A DNA stretch of 43,096 nt from Treponema sp. (GTDB lineage Bacteria > Spirochaetota > Spirochaetia > Treponematales > Treponemataceae), in contig JALNVF010000006.1 of NCBI GenBank assembly GCA_023231445.1, positions 1 through 43,096 of the forward strand, written 5' to 3'. Shown here in pieces: positions 1-7,852 of the stretch (position 1 is its first letter; each line of letters opens with the position of its first letter). The notes under the pieces are model-generated. The model made no database searches. It saw only the letters and a list, made by a program, of their open reading frames with translations, and was not told where the DNA came from. Made by a program: the position numbers and the translations under genes.

Positions 1-246
1 GAGCAGTAAAAGAAGTTGTACAGAAAAAGCAACCTGCTTTCCTGTAGTTGGCTGCGTAATGTTGATGTCGATATTCGGTACCGTTGCACTGCGTATTGTA
101 TTACTTATTTCTGTCGTACCGCGGGTTGATCCGTTTGGAAAAGTACTCTGCTGAGCAGAAACTGGTAATGAACACATAAATCCTATCAGTGTGCAAAAAA
201 CAATAAACGGTGCATATTTCCTGATTTTAAGAAAAAGCTGCTTCAT
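1..246 (-). CDS. fliP: Flagellar export protein FliP, N-terminal part (cut by window edge)
   Basis: Reading leftward from an ATG at 246, the frame stays open to the window edge (82 codons). It starts MKQLFLKIRKYAPFIVF, has a signal-peptide-like hydrophobic stretch ending SLPVSAQ, then a short polar segment, then GKQVAFSVQLLLLL. That last part matches the beginning of the first membrane helix of FliP, a core channel subunit of the flagellar type III export gate. FliP proteins often carry a cleaved signal peptide, as here. The start lies one base after the fliO stop, so the genes are surely co-transcribed. Too short for the ORF track because it is truncated; identity rests on this N-terminus and on operon position after fliO. 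Confidence 0.85.
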   Translation of the reverse strand, partial: MKQLFLKIRKYAPFIVFCTLIGFMCSLPVSAQQSTFPNGSTRGTTEISNTIRSATVPNIDINITQPTTGKQVAFSVQLLLLL

Positions 247-247
247 A

Positions 248-889
248 TCATTTTCCCGGATTAAGTCTGTCACGCTGCTGTTTAAGCAGTCCTGCAGCTT
301 TATCGCCGGTTCCGCTGAAAATATTTCCACTCTTTTCCTTAGGACCATTCGGCATAAAAATTGAAAGAATATCGTTAAAATTCCGGGGTTTTCTCGTATT
401 CGTCTGTTTATCCGCATATAAATTCATTGCATCGATCGTCTCTTTGTCGGTTACTTCGCCAATGAGGTTTACAGCGTTATCAGTAACTCCTATAATATAT
501 GCTTTCTCGTCAAGCAGAGAAACTATTTGAACAGATTTTCCCGGAGAAAGAGTGACTGAAGAAACAACACGGAGGAACTGGTCTGTATTATTTATTCTGC
601 CGGTATTACGTTTCATGAGCCATAAAACTCCGTATATACACGCAATAACAACAGCAAGGACAAGTATCATACGGATAAACAGCCACACAGTAGCGCCGTG
701 TGATGTATCAGAAGGCTGTGCGGAAGATGTCCTTATTGGAAGTGTAGACTCATCAACAACAGCGTCTGTTTCCTGCGGTTGCGTCACCTCTGTACTTTCA
801 CTGATTCCGGCAGCAGTTTGTGCATAAAAACAGGATATAAACAGAAAGAATACGGCACATACCGTACAAATTTTTCTTGAGTAATTCAA
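248..889 (-). CDS. fliO: Flagellar biosynthesis protein FliO (FliZ-type)
   Basis: A 213-residue protein with an N-terminal signal-like segment (about residues 7-24), a Thr/Ser/Gln-rich periplasmic stretch, one clear membrane helix (about 68-92, ATVWLFIRMILVLAVVIAC), and a cytoplasmic domain containing LRVVSSVTLSPGKSVQIVSL, which is the typical FliO core. FliO helps assemble the FliP/Q/R export gate. The start is a TTG at 889 preceded by a strong G-rich ribosome site (GGTGGGGGAAA, about 892-902). It sits between fliY and fliP, the usual spirochaete order. The 67-base gap before it (890-956) holds an imperfect inverted repeat but no convincing terminator. Confidence 0.85.
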   Translation of the reverse strand: MNYSRKICTVCAVFFLFISCFYAQTAAGISESTEVTQPQETDAVVDESTLPIRTSSAQPSDTSHGATVWLFIRMILVLAVVIACIYGVLWLMKRNTGRINNTDQFLRVVSSVTLSPGKSVQIVSLLDEKAYIIGVTDNAVNLIGEVTDKETIDAMNLYADKQTNTRKPRNFNDILSIFMPNGPKEKSGNIFSGTGDKAAGLLKQQRDRLNPGK

Positions 890-956
890 TTTCCCCCACC
901 CTCAGAGACCTTTCTACGTATACTGATTAACACATCTGGTATTTATCAGTGTATTC

Positions 957-2138
957 TTAATGCAGTTCCGTCACTCTCTCCAATGAAGATAATATTTCGG
1001 TAACACGAACACCGAAGTTTTCATCGATAACTACAACTTCTCCTTTTGCAATCGGTTTATGATTTACAAGAATATCAACAGGTTCACCGGCAAGTTTGTC
1101 AAGCTCAATAATAGTACCTTCTCCCATTCCAAGTATATCCTTAATCTGTTTTTTGGTACGACCGAGTTCTACGGTCATTTCCATATAAACATCCATGATA
1201 AGGCCGATATTACCCTGCTCGCCGCCGGTAGTATTTCCCTGCAAAATCGGATACTGAAGAGCCTGAACGTTCGGTACATTCATTCCCATGTTCTGGCTCA
1301 TTCCCTGCTGCATACCCATCATTTGCTGCATACCGCCCATCTGTGCCATACCCATATTCTGCATGTTACCCATCTGAGGCATTCCCTGCTGCTGCATGTT
1401 ACTCATCTGAGGCATTCCGCCACCAGCCATATTTCCAACAGTTGACATATCGGCTGCACTCAATGTGCCATCCTGCCGTTCTGATCCTGTTTTGCCTCCG
1501 AGAGCCTTACTTATCTGTTCGGCAGCTTCACCTCCCACAGCTTCCCATAAAGTATACCCCTGTCCGTCAAGCATAAGAGGATAACTGAAAAGGGCAAACA
1601 TATTCTGCGGAATGCGGATCATTGCTTTCGGATCATTTCTCGCCGTGGGAACGTTGCATTCAATACCCGAAAGTTTTCCGGTTTTTTCAAGAGCCTGAAT
1701 TTCATCATTAGTATGAGTTGATACTGCTTCTGAAATAACGGAGAGCGCCATATCATCCAGATCGGCGTTATCTTCTTTATTCATAAGGCTGACAATTTTC
1801 TGTGCAAACTCAGGTGCCATAATATACAGATGATCACCACTGAGGCCTTTTGAAAAATCAGCCAGAACATCAACAACAACTTCCGGCAGTTTTGCCAGAA
1901 GACGATCACGGTCAAGCGTTTCTACTACAGGCGTGTCAGCTGTAAAAGATGCCCCTGTCATCTTGTTAAGATTTTCCATAAGCGGAGTTTTCAATTCATC
2001 GGCAAAATTCTGCAGTACGGTAGTGTCGATATGTACGGACGGAGCACCGCCTACCTGCCCGGACGAATTGAGTCCATCTACTGATACGCCTGAAAGCAGC
2101 GCGTCAATTTCATCCTGTGATATTGCACCATCACTCAT
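957..2138 (-). CDS. fliY: Flagellar motor switch protein FliY (FliN family)
   Basis: I place the start at 2138 (MSDGAISQ), 9 bases after GGAG and overlapping the fliM stop by 8 bases, rather than at the ATG that touches the GGAG directly. The 393-residue protein has an N-terminal ISQDEIDALLSG motif, the CheY-binding type of peptide also found in FliM; a CheC-like middle (about 35-215); a Met/Gln/Gly-rich linker (about 237-287) with about 17 Met in 50 residues; and a C-terminal FliN/SpoA domain (about 310-393) including LGRTKKQIKDIL and GEPVDILVN. It forms the lower switch complex C-ring with FliM. The Met-rich linker is the unusual part and contains a 33-base tandem repeat. Confidence 0.93.
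   Translation of the reverse strand: MSDGAISQDEIDALLSGVSVDGLNSSGQVGGAPSVHIDTTVLQNFADELKTPLMENLNKMTGASFTADTPVVETLDRDRLLAKLPEVVVDVLADFSKGLSGDHLYIMAPEFAQKIVSLMNKEDNADLDDMALSVISEAVSTHTNDEIQALEKTGKLSGIECNVPTARNDPKAMIRIPQNMFALFSYPLMLDGQGYTLWEAVGGEAAEQISKALGGKTGSERQDGTLSAADMSTVGNMAGGGMPQMSNMQQQGMPQMGNMQNMGMAQMGGMQQMMGMQQGMSQNMGMNVPNVQALQYPILQGNTTGGEQGNIGLIMDVYMEMTVELGRTKKQIKDILGMGEGTIIELDKLAGEPVDILVNHKPIAKGEVVVIDENFGVRVTEILSSLERVTELH
1361..1418. repeat. Imperfect 33-base tandem repeat in the fliY linker
   Basis: A 25-base unit at 1361-1385 recurs at 1394-1418 with a single difference. The period is 33 bases, so the reading frame is kept and each unit codes for an 11-residue Met/Gln/Gly/Asn block of the MPQM-N-MQ type. 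This implies that the linker grows or shrinks by in-frame repeat slippage. Confidence 0.75.
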
Positions 2139-3168
2139 ATGAATCATCTCCTTCTACGGACAGTTCTTCAAAATCATCTGCCTGAATGTCTTCTATTTTG
2201 CCTGTAATCTGGACTGCCATTTTCTTGCCGACGACACCAGGCTGGCAATAGAATTTCTTTTTATTACCAACGCTGAGAGTCAGCGGATCTCCGACACGAA
2301 TATTTGAAAGACGAATTACATCTCCGACACGCAGGCTGAGTACTTCCCGTATAGGCAGGTCAATTGATCCCACCTCGGCAACAACATCCATGTCTACTGA
2401 TGAAAGTTTTTCTTTTAATGTTCCTAAATACTGAGTAGTTGAACTTCTTCGAACAGAACTGAACCAGAACTGTGAAGATAACTTTGAAATAATCGGTTCA
2501 ATAGTAAGGTATGGAATACAGAAATTCATCATTCCCTCTTCATCGCCTACTTTTGTTTCAAGCGTAACAAGAACAACCATTTCTGACGGTGGGACAATCT
2601 GTGCAAACTGAGGATTTGTCTCAATCTGCCCAAGCCGCGGACGAAGATCTATTACCTGTGTCCATGCTTCCCTCATATTTGCAAGGATTCGGACAATGAT
2701 ACCTTCCATAACGGACTGTTCGATATCAGTAAGATCACGGTTTTTATTTCCTGTTGTTGTCCCACGTCCGCCGAACAGACGGTCTATTACGCAGAAAGTA
2801 ATTGTCGGATCAATTTCAAGAACTGCATTACCCTTCAACGGATCCATATTAACAACAGCAAGTGTTGTCGGCGTTGGTATTGAACGTATAAATTCCTCAT
2901 ATGTAAGCTGATCTACGGACGCAACATGCACATGTACAAGACTCCGCAGCTGAGCTGAAAGACTTGTCGTAGTAAGACGCGCAAACGTTTCATGCATATT
3001 GGAAACGGTACGCAGCTGCTCCTTCGAAAATTTGTCAGGACGTTTAAAATCATATATCTTTATTTTACGAGTATCGCTGACTGGCTTAAAATCGTCAGCT
3101 TCGGAATCACCGGAACTGATAGCAGTGAGCAGCTGGTCAATTTCATCCTGTGACAGAACTTCGTTCAT
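2131..3168 (-). CDS. fliM: Flagellar motor switch protein FliM
   Basis: A 345-residue FliM of normal length. The N-terminus (MNEVLSQDEIDQLLTAIS) is the CheY-P binding peptide. The middle CheC-like domain (about 45-230) contains FARLTTTSLSAQLRS, DQLTYEEFIRS and a FGGRG motif (about 153-157). The C-terminal SpoA domain (about 250-330) includes LPIREVLSLRVGDVIRL. It binds the FliG ring and transmits chemotaxis signals that set rotation direction. It lies between fliL and fliY in the motor operon, with its stop overlapping the fliY start. Confidence 0.97.
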   Translation of the reverse strand: MNEVLSQDEIDQLLTAISSGDSEADDFKPVSDTRKIKIYDFKRPDKFSKEQLRTVSNMHETFARLTTTSLSAQLRSLVHVHVASVDQLTYEEFIRSIPTPTTLAVVNMDPLKGNAVLEIDPTITFCVIDRLFGGRGTTTGNKNRDLTDIEQSVMEGIIVRILANMREAWTQVIDLRPRLGQIETNPQFAQIVPPSEMVVLVTLETKVGDEEGMMNFCIPYLTIEPIISKLSSQFWFSSVRRSSTTQYLGTLKEKLSSVDMDVVAEVGSIDLPIREVLSLRVGDVIRLSNIRVGDPLTLSVGNKKKFYCQPGVVGKKMAVQITGKIEDIQADDFEELSVEGDDSYE

Positions 3169-3200
3169 GCACCTTCCACCTTGAGACCTTTACAGCGCCG

Positions 3201-3755
3201 TTATTGTTCTACAACATCAAGCTGTTGAAATGATACATCTCTGATTTTTGAATTACTCAGAATCTCGTCATTTATAGCATTACGAAGCTCGATTTTCAGT
3301 TTTTCTTCATTCTGCGGCTTCAATTCTGCAATGGTCTTCTCTGTAAAATATCGGCGCAGAAAATCCGTAAGTTCAATTTTTCTTGCTGTAATTTCCGTAG
3401 CAGTAGCTTTATCGTCTTTTTTATATCCGAGTGCAATATTTACAACAACGCTTGCAGGAATATCGTCGCTTGTTTTTGTGCGGATTACCCCCAGGGATGT
3501 ATACCAGTCAAGAATCTCACGCTGTTCCTTATACTCTTCACTCATCTGAATAGTCGGTTGTGATGAACTGTTATTGTTTACAAGCTTTATTGTAATAAAA
3601 ACAACAACAACTATGAGGATAACAGCGCCGACTGCGATAAGAATCCATTTGAGCATGCCGGGAATAAGATTACCAAGTTTATTTTTACCTTTTGCGGGCG
3701 AGGAGCTGTCACCAGCATTCTCATCAAGATTTATATCAGCATTATCTTCTGCCAT
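3201..3755 (-). CDS. fliL: Flagellar basal body protein FliL
   Basis: The start chosen is ATG 3755 (MAEDNADIN), because GTGGAGGGG lies just upstream; the longer frame from 3776 would put that ribosome site inside the gene. The 184-residue protein has a short acidic cytoplasmic N-terminus, one membrane helix (about 34-56, LKWILIAVGAVILIVVVVF), and a periplasmic FliL domain (about 75-184) ending in SKIRDVSFQQLDVVEQ. FliL surrounds the MotA/MotB stator and supports high torque. It lies between motB and fliM, the common spirochaete order. Confidence 0.93.
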   Translation of the reverse strand: MAEDNADINLDENAGDSSSPAKGKNKLGNLIPGMLKWILIAVGAVILIVVVVFITIKLVNNNSSSQPTIQMSEEYKEQREILDWYTSLGVIRTKTSDDIPASVVVNIALGYKKDDKATATEITARKIELTDFLRRYFTEKTIAELKPQNEEKLKIELRNAINDEILSNSKIRDVSFQQLDVVEQ

Positions 3756-3812
3756 TGATCCCCTCCACAAATACATTTTTTTTGAAAACAGTAACTTCTT
3801 TATAGTTTACCA

Positions 3813-4541
3813 TTAAAAATGACCTTCGTCCAGAATAATTATATCTACACGCCTATTGTAGGCTCGTCCCTCCGGTGTATTGTTGGAAAACATAGGACGC
3901 GTGTCTGCATACCCCGCAATGGAAAATTGTTTTTCATTTACCCCGAAATCGGCAAGATAATGTAATACGCTCATTGCACGGGCAGCGGAAAGTTCCCAAT
4001 TGCTTGGAAATTTTGAATCAGAAGAGACGGGAGTATTGTCAGTATGCCCTTCTATGCGGAACCGGCGGTTTTTTAACTCCGGATCTTTAAAAAAACCTGA
4101 CAGTCGCAAAAGAGTGTCACGGGTTGCATCTATATTAAGATCTGCACTTCCTTCATCAAAAAAGCTGTCAGATGCAAGTGTTATAACAAGTCCTCTTTCA
4201 TCACTTGTTACGGTAATTTTATTTGATTTTACATCGGGAGCAAACAGACTTACAGCTTTTTTCTTTGCATTTCCGAGTGACTTTCCTTTTTCTACCGATG
4301 GAAGTGAGTTTATATTATTTCCGAGATCTGAAAGACGTCCGGCAGAAAGAGACATACCTCCAGAAGTTGTTTCGGTTTCGTTCATCTGAAGCGACTGTGT
4401 AATAGTTGCAAGCTGCGTTACATCGACTTCAGATGGATTGTAAAGCATAACGAAGAAACAAAGCATGAGTGTGATCATGTCGCCATATGTTCCCTGCCAT
4501 GCACTGGACGGTTTTGACGGTTCTTTAGTCTTTCTTCCCAT
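3813..4541 (-). CDS. motB: Flagellar stator protein MotB
   Basis: A 242-residue stator subunit. The single membrane helix begins at TYGDMITLMLCFFVMLY; Asp21 is in the position of the proton-binding Asp of MotB. After a Ser/Thr-rich linker, the OmpA-like peptidoglycan-binding domain (about 115-240) contains FRIEGHTDNTPVSS, NWELSAARAMSVL and GRAYNRRVDI. It anchors the stator to peptidoglycan and carries ion flow with MotA. Its start lies 5 bases beyond the motA stop, so the two are translated together. Confidence 0.96.
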   Translation of the reverse strand: MGRKTKEPSKPSSAWQGTYGDMITLMLCFFVMLYNPSEVDVTQLATITQSLQMNETETTSGGMSLSAGRLSDLGNNINSLPSVEKGKSLGNAKKKAVSLFAPDVKSNKITVTSDERGLVITLASDSFFDEGSADLNIDATRDTLLRLSGFFKDPELKNRRFRIEGHTDNTPVSSDSKFPSNWELSAARAMSVLHYLADFGVNEKQFSIAGYADTRPMFSNNTPEGRAYNRRVDIIILDEGHF

Positions 4542-4546
4542 TTTGT

Positions 4547-5329
4547 CTAGTCCTTCAGAACGTCAGCTTCAATAGCCTTGCGTACAACCGGATCAAGATA
4601 TGTAAGTAACTTCTGTGCCATAATACGCGGATTTTCACCAGCCTGAATTGCAAGAACCCCTTCTATAATCATCTCTTTTGTCTTCATCTCTGCAGCATTC
4701 TGTCCCAGCAGTTTCTGTGCAGCAGGTGCAAGCAGCCAGTTTGCCATCATGGAACCGTAAAGTGTCGTAATAAGAGCAACTGCCATGTTCGGACCGATCG
4801 AAGATTTATCTTCCATATTGCGCAACATACCAATAAGACCTACGACGGTACCCATCATTCCGAAGCCCGGTGCAAACCCTGCCCACTGGGTAACTATATT
4901 TATCCATGTCATATGGCGTGCTTCACACTGATTCATTTCATTTTCCATTATTGCACGTATCACTTGTCCGTCAGTACCATCAACTACCAGCCGGAGACCG
5001 CTCCGCATGAACGGGTCCTCTATATCATCAAGTCCGTCTTCAAGTGCAAGAATACCTTCACGACGGGCCTTTTCTGAAAGAGCAACCATATTCTGTATTA
5101 TCTGTTTTTCGCCGAAATCAAAGACCTTCATTGTACGCCCCATGATTTTAAACATGCCCAGACAGGTTGAAAGAGGCGCACAAATAAACAAAGAGAAAAA
5201 TGAACCACCGATTGTCATAAACAGAGATGGTACATCGATAATACCACTTACCGTACCACCCGATGTAAGAACCGACATTATAATACAGGCACCACCGCCG
5301 ATAATGCCGATTATTGTAGCTATATCCAT
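4547..5329 (-). CDS. motA: Flagellar stator protein MotA
   Basis: A 260-residue polytopic protein with membrane helices near the N-terminus (about 4-22 and 35-55) and a second pair in the middle (about 150-172 and 183-202). The cytoplasmic loop is charged, and WAGFAPGFGMMGTVVGLIGML is the conserved MotA core that includes the functional prolines. MotA forms the ring around the MotB dimer and pushes on FliG. The start lies 4 bases after the flbD stop. Confidence 0.96.
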   Translation of the reverse strand: MDIATIIGIIGGGACIIMSVLTSGGTVSGIIDVPSLFMTIGGSFFSLFICAPLSTCLGMFKIMGRTMKVFDFGEKQIIQNMVALSEKARREGILALEDGLDDIEDPFMRSGLRLVVDGTDGQVIRAIMENEMNQCEARHMTWINIVTQWAGFAPGFGMMGTVVGLIGMLRNMEDKSSIGPNMAVALITTLYGSMMANWLLAPAAQKLLGQNAAEMKTKEMIIEGVLAIQAGENPRIMAQKLLTYLDPVVRKAIEADVLKD

Positions 5330-5333
5330 ACGC

Positions 5334-5531
5334 TCATATCTCCTGTGTGTTTATACCGATTTTTTGACGGTATGCGATGATTTTTTCGATAATATCCTCA
5401 GGTGAATTTTTTACGACTATTTTTTTACCTGAAAGCATTGAAAGAGTCAGATCCGGATTTTCTTCCATACTTTCTATCATATGCGGATTAATCCAGTATT
5501 TTTTCCCATTTAGACGCATTACTTCAATCAT
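5334..5531 (-). CDS. flbD: Flagellar protein FlbD
   Basis: A 65-residue protein beginning MIEVMRLNGKKYWINP and containing KIVVKNSPEDIIEKIIAYR, the full FlbD family pattern. FlbD is a small cytoplasmic protein of unknown mechanism that travels with motA/motB. In many spirochaetes it follows flgE, but here it is the first gene of the operon, with a divergent two-component system upstream. No good ribosome site is placed directly before the ATG (GGAG is about 15 bases away), which fits with the near-leaderless promoter described separately. Confidence 0.93.
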   Translation of the reverse strand: MIEVMRLNGKKYWINPHMIESMEENPDLTLSMLSGKKIVVKNSPEDIIEKIIAYRQKIGINTQEI

Positions 5532-5538
5532 TTCTTAT

Positions 5539-5568
5539 ATAATGCTCCGGTTATTGATTGTACGTCAA
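5539..5568 (-). promoter_or_regulatory. Sigma70-like promoter of the flagellar operon, abutting flbD
   Basis: On the minus strand, TTGACG (5568-5563), an 18-base spacer, then CATTAT (5544-5539), then 7 bases to the flbD ATG. The predicted transcription start is within a base or so of the start codon. Confidence 0.5.
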
Positions 5569-5586
5569 GTACTTTTATTCTCTTTA

Positions 5587-5614
5587 CTATCGGAACATAT
5601 TCTGCAAGTGTTTA
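5587..5614 (-). promoter_or_regulatory. Possible sigma28 (FliA)-type promoter upstream of flbD
   Basis: On the minus strand, TAAA (5614-5611), then 16 bases, then TCCGATAG (5594-5587). The flagellar sigma28 consensus is TAAA, 15 bases, GCCGATAA, so the -10 matches 6 of 8 and the spacer is one base long. Position, just upstream of a motility operon, supports it. Confidence 0.4.
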
Positions 5615-5637
5615 TAAAATAATTTTCTGTTTTGTTT

Positions 5638-5643
5638 TATAAT
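5638..5643 (+). promoter_or_regulatory. Possible -10 box for the two-component operon
   Basis: A perfect TATAAT in the 204-base divergent gap (5532-5735). No recognisable -35 box lies 16-18 bases upstream; the region there is A/T-rich. If used, the leader to the response-regulator ATG would be about 86 bases. Confidence 0.3.
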
Positions 5644-5735
5644 TTTACGTTATTCATCTACACTGTACATATATGGCTGTTGCGATTTTTTATTTTACAG
5701 ATATACTTAAAATAAAAGAAAGCAGAGGAAATAGT

Positions 5736-6467
5736 ATGAATCCGAAGATTTTAGTTATAGAAGATGTACCGGAAATTGCAAATCTTGTATCAATATATTT
5801 ATCAAAAGCGGGTATGGATGCTAAAACATTCGGTACAGCAGAAGATGCACTTGAAAATCTCAAAACGTCGCCGCTTCCGGATCTTATTATTCTTGATTTA
5901 AATCTGCCAGGAATAAGCGGGTTTGATTTTTTGGAAAAGTTCCGCGCAGAATATAAAACAACCGTACCTGTTGTTATCGTTTCTGCACGTGATGCTGACG
6001 AAGATATTATAAAAGGGCTTGGTTTCGGTGCGGATGAATTCGTTACAAAACCTTTTTCGCCACGTGTACTCGTAGCAAGGGTTCAGGCAAACCTCCGGCG
6101 GCAGGCAGTAACGGAGGCTGCTGCGGAAGAAACTATCTGTTTCGGTGAGTATACACTTTTGCTCAACAGTTGTGTACTTAAACAGGGATCGGTTAAGGTA
6201 CCGCTTTCAATGAAGGAATACTCGGTTCTGGAATATCTTGTAAAACATGCGGGAGAAGCTCTGTCTCCCGAAAAAATATATTCAGATGTATGGAAGGCTC
6301 AGTATGGAGACATCACTGCCGTTGCGGTTTACATACAGCGTCTTCGTAAAAAAATTGAAAAAGATCCCTCAAGTCCGGTATATCTTAAAACTGTCTTTGG
6401 ACTTGGATACTGCTTTGAAAAGGAAGCTCTGATTTTTGACAAAAAAACAACAGGAACAAATACATGA
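5736..6467 (+). CDS. OmpR/PhoB-family DNA-binding response regulator
   Basis: Start ATG 5736 follows AGAGGAA at a good distance; the frame could be extended upstream to 5673 but without a ribosome site. The 243-residue protein has a receiver domain (1-120) with acidic pair EDVP near residue 9, phospho-acceptor Asp54 (LDLNLPG), Ser in VVIVSA and Lys in VTKPFSP. The C-terminal winged helix (about 140-235) contains MKEYSVLEYL and VYIQRLRKKIEKDP. It should bind DNA when phosphorylated by the kinase encoded next, whose ATG overlaps its stop (ATGA). The target genes are unknown. The divergent flagellar operon is one obvious neighbour, but position alone is weak evidence. Confidence 0.93.
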   Translation: MNPKILVIEDVPEIANLVSIYLSKAGMDAKTFGTAEDALENLKTSPLPDLIILDLNLPGISGFDFLEKFRAEYKTTVPVVIVSARDADEDIIKGLGFGADEFVTKPFSPRVLVARVQANLRRQAVTEAAAEETICFGEYTLLLNSCVLKQGSVKVPLSMKEYSVLEYLVKHAGEALSPEKIYSDVWKAQYGDITAVAVYIQRLRKKIEKDPSSPVYLKTVFGLGYCFEKEALIFDKKTTGTNT

Positions 6468-7852
6468 CAATCCGCAGACAATTTCATCTTCTTCTTGCTG
6501 CAATAATAGTTATTCCTCTACTGTGTGCATCATTTATCCCGATATATCATTACCTTATGTCTCCGGAACGTATTCTTATGCACGGTTACAAAGAAATACG
6601 CAGTACCGATGAACTTCAGCTTTCAGAAAATGACTGGAATGAATTATATGATCAGCTGCGTCATCTTCCACCGGACATAGAAGTTGCTCTTATCACTTTC
6701 TCGGGTAGATCTATGGTGCTGCTTTCAAGTATGCCCGAATTAAAAGTCGGCAACGGTATAACACAGGACTATTTATGGCATCTTATCGGGACTACGAGCA
6801 GTAAATATTTCTATCAATTTGCAAGTCCGAATTTTAATGATACCGTTTCTGATTTTCTTATATTGAGCCGGGCAAAACGGGATGTTAAGTACCGCAGAAA
6901 AAATCTAGATTTTGTCCTTTATCTTGTATTCTTTATTCTCAGCTTTTCAGGCGTGACAATGCTTGCAATTGCACATATATCGCATACGATATTTTCTTCG
7001 ATCACGATACTTGAACAAAAAACGCAGAGAGTTGCAGACGGAGATCTTAGTGTATCACTCATTGATGATCCTAAAAAAATAAAACAGAAAAGCAACGAAA
7101 TTATTTCTCTTACTGAAAATCTTGATAAAATGCGGCGTTCGCTGCTTGATTCGCAGGAACGCCGAACCAGGTTCATTATGGGAATAAGTCATGACCTGCG
7201 TACTCCCGTCGCTGTTATTAAAGGATATACAGAGGCAATATCCGATGATGTCGTTACAGATCCAGAGGAAATTAAAAAGTCTCTTGAAATTATAACGACA
7301 AAAACAAACCAGCTTGAAGGGATGATCGACACACTTATTAACTTTGTAAAACTCGACAATGCAGACTGGAGACAGGATCTTATACCTGTAGGCATACGTT
7401 CCGTCATAGAAGAATTTGCAAAAGGTGCGGTTATGACAGGTACGGTGTTCAAACGAAAAGTTTCAGATCTTATTGATATTTCGCAGGAATTGAAAATACC
7501 TATGGATAAACAGCTGTTCTCCCGTGCTCTTGAAAATATTTTCAGCAATGCTATCAGATATTCAAAAGAAGGCGATTCTGTTGTAATAACTGGTACTGAA
7601 ACAGAAAAATCATGCATCATCAGCATCAGGGATACAGGCATCGGTATTGCAAAAAAAGACAAAGATCATATTTTTGACATGTTTTACAGGGGAACTAATT
7701 CAAGACGGGAAGAAGGTATGGGAATCGGACTTACCGTTGTTAAAAGTATTATAGATACGCACGGCTGGACCATTGACGTACAATCTGAACTTGGCGAAGG
7801 GACGGAATTTATCATTACTATTCCCCTAAAAAACGAAAAAACGACGTCATAA
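6464..7852 (+). CDS. Membrane sensor histidine kinase
   Basis: A 462-residue kinase. Two membrane helices (about 8-28 and 148-172) bracket an extracytoplasmic sensor region of about 115 residues that I do not recognise. HAMP-like linker follows (about 172-225, TQRVADGDLSV), then the dimerisation domain with His243 in GISHDLRTPVA, then the ATPase domain with NIFSNAIRYS (N box), RDTGIGIAKKD (G1) and EGMGIGLTVVKSI (G2). All catalytic motifs look intact. It is translationally coupled to the response regulator. Its stop overlaps the convergent hemW stop by 6 bases, with no terminator between them. Confidence 0.94.
   Translation: MTIRRQFHLLLAAIIVIPLLCASFIPIYHYLMSPERILMHGYKEIRSTDELQLSENDWNELYDQLRHLPPDIEVALITFSGRSMVLLSSMPELKVGNGITQDYLWHLIGTTSSKYFYQFASPNFNDTVSDFLILSRAKRDVKYRRKNLDFVLYLVFFILSFSGVTMLAIAHISHTIFSSITILEQKTQRVADGDLSVSLIDDPKKIKQKSNEIISLTENLDKMRRSLLDSQERRTRFIMGISHDLRTPVAVIKGYTEAISDDVVTDPEEIKKSLEIITTKTNQLEGMIDTLINFVKLDNADWRQDLIPVGIRSVIEEFAKGAVMTGTVFKRKVSDLIDISQELKIPMDKQLFSRALENIFSNAIRYSKEGDSVVITGTETEKSCIISIRDTGIGIAKKDKDHIFDMFYRGTNSRREEGMGIGLTVVKSIIDTHGWTIDVQSELGEGTEFIITIPLKNEKTTS

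Noticed and set aside
903..956. Imperfect inverted repeat between fliO and fliY
   Set aside because: The 9-base stem has a mismatch in the minus-strand RNA, the loop is long and there is no T-run, so it is not a convincing terminator.
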